Part shown: positions 15,436 through 20,004 of the stretch, in pieces
Numbering within the stretch: position 1 is the first letter of the stretch
How the letters are laid out: every line of letters starts with the position of its first letter
Program-made: the position numbers and the translations under genes
The notes under the pieces: generated by a model
Database searches by the model: none
Told to the model about the DNA's origin: nothing
Seen by the model: only the letters and a program-made list of their open reading frames with translations
Assembly: GCA_022361535.1 (NCBI GenBank)
Contig: JAKSAU010001253.1
Span: 1-20,004, forward strand
Length of the DNA: 20,004 nt
Direction of reading: 5' to 3'
From: Desulfobacterales bacterium
GTDB taxonomy: Bacteria; Desulfobacterota; Desulfobacteria; Desulfobacterales; Desulfobacteraceae

Positions 15436-15578
15436 ACCATCCTCCTGTTTTGATGTTAAAACGTCAATTAAACCGACCATTTGTACCGGATACCAGGGTA
15501 ACAATAGAGATGGGAAGGATCAATTAGAGGATTTCTGATTCTTGTGTAGGAAATTTTCTTACAGAAAATGAAAAATAT

Positions 15579-16412
15579 TTAATTATTCTGCCGGGGAAGA
15601 AAAAAATAAGCGGCGTACAAACTTTTATACCCGGGCTCTGATTTTATTTGGAAAAGCGTTTTTGAAAACCTATCCACAAATTCTTTGGACACATTCTTTT
15701 TACTGAAAATGATATACAACCCACCTGCTTTAACAGGCGCTTTGGGGAAAGGAACAATTCCTGACAAGTTCAACTTATTTAGCAGATAGTATCCGTTGCC
15801 AAGCTCCGCCACCACATAGTCGACCCGGCCAGCAGCAAGTTTTCTAAAATTTTGTTCATCACTTGTCACACTATCATAATTGCCATGGGTTTTAACAAAC
15901 GACCAAAACGACTTTGTATAGGTATATCCGGATACAAGCCCGATTCTTTTGTCTGACAGGTCTTTATACGAAAGAAATGGGATGGCTTTTGATCTTTTCC
16001 CCCATAAGACCCAGGGAGAATCAATGAGCATTTGGTCCGGGTAATAGGCAAAAGCCGTACGCTCCGGATTAAAGTTGGCAGAAAAAAGTGCATCTGCCTT
16101 ACCGTTTTTCAGATAATTTAGCGCTCGCTTCCATGGATATGCTTTGATGTCCGTCACCTGGACATCCATACGCTGAAGTACCTGTTTCACAAGGGAAACA
16201 CTAAATCCGGATACATTATCATTTTCCAGGATCTGATATGGCGGCCAGTGGTCACAGACCAATTGCATTGCTTTTTGTTTTCCGACAGCTGAATTCGGAA
16301 TTAAAATAACGGCTAAGAAAAGCAGAAACTTGAACCCTGTTAAAGGATTATATTTTTTGTATGACGGTTTCAAGATCCCTTCATTCTTATCTACTTTGAT
16401 TATTGAGATCAA
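15579..16412 (-). CDS. Periplasmic solute-binding protein, SBP_bac_3 (PBP type 2) family, without a permease
   Basis: A predicted periplasmic amino-acid-type binding protein. After a hydrophobic segment (~28-44, KFLLFLAVILIP) the mature part reads MQLVCDHWPPYQILENDNVSG and GFSVSLVKQVLQRMDVQV, the start typical of SBP_bac_3, then YPWKRALNYLKNGKADALF, LSDKRIGLVSGYTYTKSF and KLAAGRVDYVVAELGNGYYL. No ATP-binding or permease partner is adjacent, as in the many stand-alone or sensor-linked members of this family. The frame contains no upstream ATG: the first start is TTG 16412 with no Shine-Dalgarno, and TTG 16373 sits just behind AAGGG but very close. The start is therefore unsettled and translation may depend on the patatin-like gene ending 22 nt further downstream on the map (16434). 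The ligand is unknown. Confidence 0.82.
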   Translation of the reverse strand: MISIIKVDKNEGILKPSYKKYNPLTGFKFLLFLAVILIPNSAVGKQKAMQLVCDHWPPYQILENDNVSGFSVSLVKQVLQRMDVQVTDIKAYPWKRALNYLKNGKADALFSANFNPERTAFAYYPDQMLIDSPWVLWGKRSKAIPFLSYKDLSDKRIGLVSGYTYTKSFWSFVKTHGNYDSVTSDEQNFRKLAAGRVDYVVAELGNGYYLLNKLNLSGIVPFPKAPVKAGGLYIIFSKKNVSKEFVDRFSKTLFQIKSEPGYKSLYAAYFFLPRQNN

Positions 16413-16433
16413 GAAAGAATACGTGTTGATATA

Positions 16434-17504
16434 CTAAAAAGTAGTTACTAAATCTTTGATCCTTCCGGACACTGCGGCGTCCAAGAACTCTTGCCCAAGA
16501 CTATGACTCTTTAGAGCAGCTTTATGCCATACTTCGTAGCGTTGCTCATCTTTTCCATTAAAGCGTGAAAAATCCTTCCGGTCTGGTATCCGGCTAAACG
16601 GGAGAGTTGCAATATGTTCTTTTGAAGGGGCTAACAATATAGTGCGGTCCAAAAGGTCACCTGAGGCCCTGCGGTTAGAGAAATTTTTATCAAACCAACC
16701 CGGTATAATATGTGGATAAAAATGAGGATACAGTATGAATCCGTTCTGGTTGTCCGACAGGGAAAATGCAGGATGATAATCAAGGATACCGCCGTCCCTG
16801 TATATCCCCTCAAACGCGCCTGGAATGTTCCAGACCCCATCCATTATAATAGGAATAGACCCGCTTGCCATAAGCGCCTGCCTGAAATTCTCTGTGTTCA
16901 ATGCAACTCGGCTCATATTGAAACCATTCAAGTCCAATGGAGATTGTCCGTTTCCCGGTGTATGGAATACCGTCCGATCAAAAAAATACGACTGAGACCT
17001 GCGGGAAAAAAGGTTCGCCATGAAAGCACCAATCATTGCACTGCCTAAAACTAATTTATTCTCCGATGCCATAGCTCTTTTGCACCTAACAGCGGAAAAC
17101 CCAAAAGCCATATATGAGTTAGATAAGATCTCATCTATTTTTTCGCAGGGAAGATATTTGTCGAAAATCTTAAAGGATTCATCGTTTATTTTTTCAGGAG
17201 TTACCCCTTCTTTATATGTCTGGGCAATATAAGCGTCTTTTAGACTGTCAAAGGCTGACGCAGGATCCTTTTGTGCGGCAGCAGCCAGTTTCCAAGCCCC
17301 GATAGACGTTCCGAAAAGATGGATTTTATGTTGTATCTCTTTTAACCAGGTTGAAAATATGACACGGTCAAGACCATATATAGACAACCACTTAGCCGCT
17401 CCGGAAGCCCCTAAAACCACACGAATATCCTTTGGTTCCAGCCCGTTTTTACGAATATGTGCATAGGCTGTTTTTCCAGCCTTGATTACAAGTTTACCTG
17501 TCAT
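16434..17504 (-). CDS. Patatin-like phospholipase / acyl hydrolase
   Basis: A 356-residue predicted serine lipid acyl hydrolase with the patatin Ser-Asp dyad. The nucleophile Ser67 lies in LFGTSIGAWKLA (GxSxG) and the catalytic Asp237 in GIYRDGGILDYHP, preceded by the family-typical ALMASGSIPIIMDGVW (~210-225). The glycine-rich oxyanion loop reads VVLGASGAAKW (29-39) rather than the usual DGGGxRG. No signal peptide or membrane segment is evident, so it is probably cytosolic or membrane-associated from inside. ATG 17504 is preferred over ATG 17522 because AAAGGTG sits directly before it and the extra residues are not family-like. It overlaps the truA-like gene by 11 nt. The biological substrate cannot be told; lipid turnover or signalling are both possible. 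Confidence 0.83.
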   Translation of the reverse strand: MTGKLVIKAGKTAYAHIRKNGLEPKDIRVVLGASGAAKWLSIYGLDRVIFSTWLKEIQHKIHLFGTSIGAWKLAAAAQKDPASAFDSLKDAYIAQTYKEGVTPEKINDESFKIFDKYLPCEKIDEILSNSYMAFGFSAVRCKRAMASENKLVLGSAMIGAFMANLFSRRSQSYFFDRTVFHTPGNGQSPLDLNGFNMSRVALNTENFRQALMASGSIPIIMDGVWNIPGAFEGIYRDGGILDYHPAFSLSDNQNGFILYPHFYPHIIPGWFDKNFSNRRASGDLLDRTILLAPSKEHIATLPFSRIPDRKDFSRFNGKDEQRYEVWHKAALKSHSLGQEFLDAAVSGRIKDLVTTF

Positions 17505-18276
17505 GTTCACCTTTAAAATCAATTGTATTGAGAATCAATCCCGATGCAGGCGCAATGGTTTTAAACGGTCGTTTATCTTCTCCTAAAAGAGATGTCTGAA
17601 TATCTTTTAGGCCAATTTCATTTTTACCCAAGGCAAAAAGCTGGCCCATCATCAAACGAATCTGATGTCGCATGAATCCTTTGGATCGAACCCGGTATAC
17701 CCAGGTCTGATCAGGAAAAAAACTGGCTGTATAATAGGTATTTGTTTCGATCCGGCTGACCAGAATGTCTCTTTCAAGACAGGTATCTGCACTTGGTTTT
17801 GTACAATACCGGATAAAATTGTGGCACCCTTCAAATAGCTTTGCCCCCTCTTTCATTAACTCAATATCCAAAGGGCAATCAACATAAGTCATAAAAGGCG
17901 CACAAAACGGATGAAATTTTTCCCCCCATGAAAACAGGTATAAATACTCTTTGACCCTTGGACTGTTGATGATGTTGAAGTTTTTATCCACGCAGGTCAT
18001 ATCCAGGGCCCGGATATCAGGAGGTAAATTTGCGTTGAAGGCTGTTAAAAACCTTTCTGTATCAAGGCCTTCATCAATGAACAATTCAAAAGCCGTTTGG
18101 TTGGCAGATACCATTGCATCGGTACGACTTGACCCAAGAACCTTAAAATCAGAGTGACCCAGGACAAATTCAACGGTTTTAAAAACCATGGATTCCACAG
18201 TCTTGACACCCGGCTGTTTTTGCCAACCGTGAAACCGGAACCCCAGGTACTGAATATGAATGAGATAATAATTCAT
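17494..18276 (-). CDS. Divergent TruA-like tRNA pseudouridine synthase
   Basis: A 260-residue member of the TruA pseudouridine synthase family, which isomerises uridines in tRNA (positions 38-40 for true TruA). The N-terminus YYLIHIQYLGFRFHGWQKQP and the catalytic Asp53 in SSRTDAMVSANQ are clear, as are FNANLPPDIRAL, the Tyr-bearing strand KEYLYLFSW and GFMRHQIRLMMGQL. The motif after the catalytic Asp is A-M-V-S-A instead of the usual A-G-V-H-A, which marks a paralogous subfamily, so the housekeeping gene name is withheld. The start ATG 18276 follows AGGTG. The gene overlaps the patatin-like gene downstream by 11 nt and follows the acidic-protein gene by 79 nt. The target RNA is uncertain. 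Confidence 0.85.
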   Translation of the reverse strand: MNYYLIHIQYLGFRFHGWQKQPGVKTVESMVFKTVEFVLGHSDFKVLGSSRTDAMVSANQTAFELFIDEGLDTERFLTAFNANLPPDIRALDMTCVDKNFNIINSPRVKEYLYLFSWGEKFHPFCAPFMTYVDCPLDIELMKEGAKLFEGCHNFIRYCTKPSADTCLERDILVSRIETNTYYTASFFPDQTWVYRVRSKGFMRHQIRLMMGQLFALGKNEIGLKDIQTSLLGEDKRPFKTIAPASGLILNTIDFKGEHDR

Positions 18277-18355
18277 GCACCTGCCGTATTACCAACCAAA
18301 GAGATTCATTGGCAAGGATTTTTATTCAGCTATAACCTCACTGCTTTTTTGAGAG

Positions 18356-19108
18356 CTATGGGCATTTTACAAGACCTTGATACATATCACCGCTACCGGC
18401 ATTAGCAATGATGTTTCCTGTCATCAATTTTTTCGAAGAACTCACAAAAATGCTTTTCTTATGGCCAGCTGGCACCGTTAAGGTAGATTTGGATACAATG
18501 TTGGATGGTGTAATCCTTATGTTATAGGTTGCGCTGGATTGGTTATCAAACGTCATCCGGGCATTGGGTTGAAGATATGAATAACCGCCGCCAAATGGTG
18601 CATTCGTCAATCTATAATACGCAGAACCTGCAGCCTGTTGGCATTGGGGAGGCATTGCCTGAAGGTTGGTTGTTCCCGTCTCCGGTACTGATGAGGCATC
18701 TACAGCACTATCGTCAGCAACATCACCACCAAGGGGGTCGTCGTCATAATCATACCCGGGGGACTCTTCACTCGGGTACTCATCTCCAACTGGCTCATCA
18801 TTATATTCATAAGTTGAGTCGCCTTGAGTATGTGTATCCTCCAAAGGATAGGTATCTTCTGTATCCGTTTGCTGATCGTCTGTGTATTGGTCGTATTCGT
18901 CTTCTGTGTAAGGATCATCTGTGTACTGGTCTTCTGAATATGGATCCTCCTGGTATTGTTCTTCTTGATATTGTTCATTTGGATACTGTTCTTCATATTG
19001 TTCATCACCGTATGATTGAGCCTGCACAATGTACCCCTGAATTGGAAACACCATTAAGCCAAGAGCACAACTTAAAATCCCCATTGTCAAAATAAACGAA
19101 TGTTTCAT
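18356..19108 (-). CDS. Secreted, very acidic Tyr-rich repeat protein with a C-terminal domain of unknown function
   Basis: I do not recognise the family. The 250-residue protein starts at ATG 19108 behind a strong AGGAGG and has a signal peptide (MKHSFILTMG onward, hydrophobic to ~28). Residues 33-130 are low-complexity, rich in Tyr, Glu, Asp and Gln, with a run of pentapeptides (QYPNE, QYQEE, QYQED, PYSED, QYTDD, PYTED at 41-70). No Lys or Arg occurs between Lys2 and Arg166. A linker rich in Ser/Asp/Val leads to a ~95-residue C-terminal domain (~155-250), probably beta-rich, with two cysteines (156 and 249) that could pair in the periplasm. Such acidic tyrosine repeats could bind cations, a surface or a partner, but nothing here shows which. 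The opposite strand also has a long open frame, judged a shadow. Confidence 0.82.
   Translation of the reverse strand: MKHSFILTMGILSCALGLMVFPIQGYIVQAQSYGDEQYEEQYPNEQYQEEQYQEDPYSEDQYTDDPYTEDEYDQYTDDQQTDTEDTYPLEDTHTQGDSTYEYNDEPVGDEYPSEESPGYDYDDDPLGGDVADDSAVDASSVPETGTTNLQAMPPQCQQAAGSAYYRLTNAPFGGGYSYLQPNARMTFDNQSSATYNIRITPSNIVSKSTLTVPAGHKKSIFVSSSKKLMTGNIIANAGSGDMYQGLVKCP
18899..18988 (-). repeat. Six degenerate 15-bp tandem units inside the acidic-protein gene
   Basis: Six consecutive in-frame 15-bp units encode pentapeptides of the form (Q/P)-Y-x-(E/D/N)-(E/D). The bases differ between units while the amino-acid pattern is kept, which points to selection on the peptide rather than a recent duplication. 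Imperfect units flank the block on both sides. Confidence 0.8.
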
Positions 19109-19590
19109 CTCATCCTCCTATTGCATTGGTGATTGGTTACCGATTTTCAATCTGGTGAGGAAGCAATGCTCCTCATTGATCGCTCATGAAATCCGGCAGG
19201 ACTACTATAATTGTTCTACAGCTTCATATTTGTATTTTTTTTGATTACTCTCACCGTTTTGGTTTCTGAAAGTTTGAAGACGTATATGAAATTAGAATGA
19301 ATCATTGTTTTGTCTTCTATCAAATCGAATATTGAGAGCTTGAAATTGAAAATCAGTCAATCTTCATAAACAGACCTTTTTCTTGAGATTAAACTTCTCA
19401 TTTGCTGAAAATGCAATAAGAAAGTAAGAAAACCTAATAAAGATGTACAATTATATGCAGGTATTGATTCACCTATTAAAATTTTGTTAAGTACAACCTG
19501 ACAATGACAAGGGGATAAAAGCTGTGGCATTTATAAAAAGCCCTGATGTACCCCAAAAATAAAAAACCTAAACTGCATGGAACTTGTAAA
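19109..19590. other. AT-rich intergenic region of 482 bp between divergent genes
   Basis: This separates the acidic-protein gene (minus) from the DUF2284 gene (plus) and should hold both promoters. The AGGAGG of the acidic protein is at its left edge. On the plus strand, TTGATT at 19464-19469 is the best -35-like box but has only a poor -10 partner. A 6-bp inverted repeat (TGAGGA/TCCTCA) lies near 19155-19175. No RNA gene, convincing small ORF or operator was identified. Confidence 0.5.
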
Positions 19591-20004
19591 ATGGACAACC
19601 AGAAAATTTTTGAAGATATCATGGCGCTCGCCAGGGAAAAAGGAGTAAGCGATGTCGTGATCATTTCTCCTGATACCATCCCGGTTGATAAAAAGTTTGC
19701 AGGGTTTTGCAAGGAACCTGGTTGTCCGGGATATAACCAGTCAATGAGTTGTCCTCCCCATGCCAAGGACCCTGACTGGTTTCAATCTAAAATTAAATCC
19801 TACACCCATGCCTTGGTTTTCAAATATGATGTCCCTACCACCTCTCTATTGGGAAACGAACGCCTTGATCTGCTGGGCCTGATCCATGAAACCGCAGCTC
19901 AACTTGAAACCTTTGCCAAAGAAAAAGGGCTCAGCCGGGCCAAAGGCTTTGCCGGGGGATCATGTAAAGAGGTGTTCTGTGATGACCATGCAAACTGCAA
20001 GGTG
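19591..20004 (+). CDS. DUF2284 cysteine-rich metal-binding protein, 3' truncated by window edge
   Basis: The frame is open from ATG 19591 to the end of the window, 138 codons with no stop. The cysteine pattern is C40-x4-C45-x8-C54-PPH (CKEPGCPGYNQSMSCPPH) followed by C125-x4-C130-x5-C136, matching the DUF2284 family of predicted metal-binding (possibly iron-sulfur) proteins common in anaerobes. Between them is the helical LLGLIHETAAQLETFAKEKG. The function of the family is not established. A long frame on the opposite strand across the start region is a shadow. No strong Shine-Dalgarno precedes the ATG (only a GGAA about 8 nt upstream), but the residues from Met1 look family-like. The C-terminus lies beyond the window. 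Confidence 0.85.
   Translation, partial: MDNQKIFEDIMALAREKGVSDVVIISPDTIPVDKKFAGFCKEPGCPGYNQSMSCPPHAKDPDWFQSKIKSYTHALVFKYDVPTTSLLGNERLDLLGLIHETAAQLETFAKEKGLSRAKGFAGGSCKEVFCDDHANCKV

Noticed and set aside
15553..15569. AT-rich 7-bp hairpin after the SBP_bac_3 gene
   Set aside because: The stem is nearly all A-T and has no U tract on the minus strand, so it is a poor terminator and could be chance.
18529..19095. Long plus-strand open frame of 188 codons opposite the acidic-protein gene
   Set aside because: It mirrors the low-complexity Tyr/Asp/Glu codons of the minus-strand gene, which avoid stops on the other strand. It has a His-rich, non-globular composition, while the minus frame has a signal peptide and a strong Shine-Dalgarno.
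19155..19175. TGAGGA/TCCTCA hairpin upstream of the acidic-protein gene
   Set aside because: Only six base pairs with an 8-nt loop and no U tract; not distinguishable from chance.
1..20004. Search for CRISPR arrays, tRNA/rRNA genes, insertion-sequence ends or a cobalamin riboswitch
   Set aside because: No spaced direct repeats, tRNA-like cloverleaf motifs, transposase frames or B12-box-like leader were seen; the riboswitch, if any, would lie upstream of the window because the cobalamin operon begins outside it.

Overview
The window looks like chromosomal DNA from an anaerobic, sulfate-reducer-like Desulfobacterota bacterium (Desulfobacteraceae type). This is inferred from the anaerobic (CbiG-type) cobalamin genes, a TAXI-type TRAP transporter, a DUF2284 metal-binding protein, a FapA/DUF342 protein and a moderately AT-rich base composition judged by eye. 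No rRNA, tRNA, CRISPR array, insertion sequence or phage gene was seen. The window reads as ordinary genome with some poorly described accessory genes. It cuts a gene at each end: cbiG on the left and a DUF2284 gene on the right.

Left part, plus strand (1-5975): the end of a cobalamin operon, cbiG-cbiH/cobJ-cobO-cobQ, tightly coupled (two ATGA overlaps and one 28-bp gap), covering ring contraction to cobyric acid. A large FapA-family (DUF342) protein follows, probably from its own promoter. Its N-terminus carries tandem GspE/MshE-N-like repeats.

Centre (5986-10231): a minus-strand pair, a MoaD/ThiS-like beta-grasp protein lacking the C-terminal Gly-Gly and a ThpR-type 2',3'-cyclic phosphodiesterase, overlapping by 8 nt. 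Divergent from it is a two-component system on the plus strand: a histidine kinase with a DctB-like double-Cache sensor, a PAS domain and a NarL-type kinase core, followed by a NarL/FixJ regulator overlapping by ATGA. A MarR regulator converges on it.

Right part, minus strand (10308-19108), listed in direction of transcription: a secreted, extremely acidic tyrosine-rich repeat protein; a divergent TruA-like pseudouridine synthase; a patatin-like lipase overlapping truA by 11 nt; a solute-binding protein (SBP_bac_3 type); a TAXI-family TRAP receptor; an intercistronic hairpin; a fused TRAP permease with a good intrinsic terminator; then a 7TMR-DISM/HD-GYP c-di-GMP phosphodiesterase with its own promoter. 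The TAXI receptor and fused permease form a complete TRAP importer. The kinase sensor resembles carboxylate sensors, so the kinase/regulator pair is a reasonable but untested candidate for controlling organic-acid uptake. The DUF2284 gene starts on the plus strand at 19591 after a 482-bp AT-rich gap.

No clear-cut new multigene system is proven here. The best candidates for novelty are the acidic Tyr-repeat secreted protein, the overlapping TruA-like/patatin pair, the Gly-Gly-less MoaD/ThiS protein coupled to ThpR, and the repeat-bearing FapA protein.
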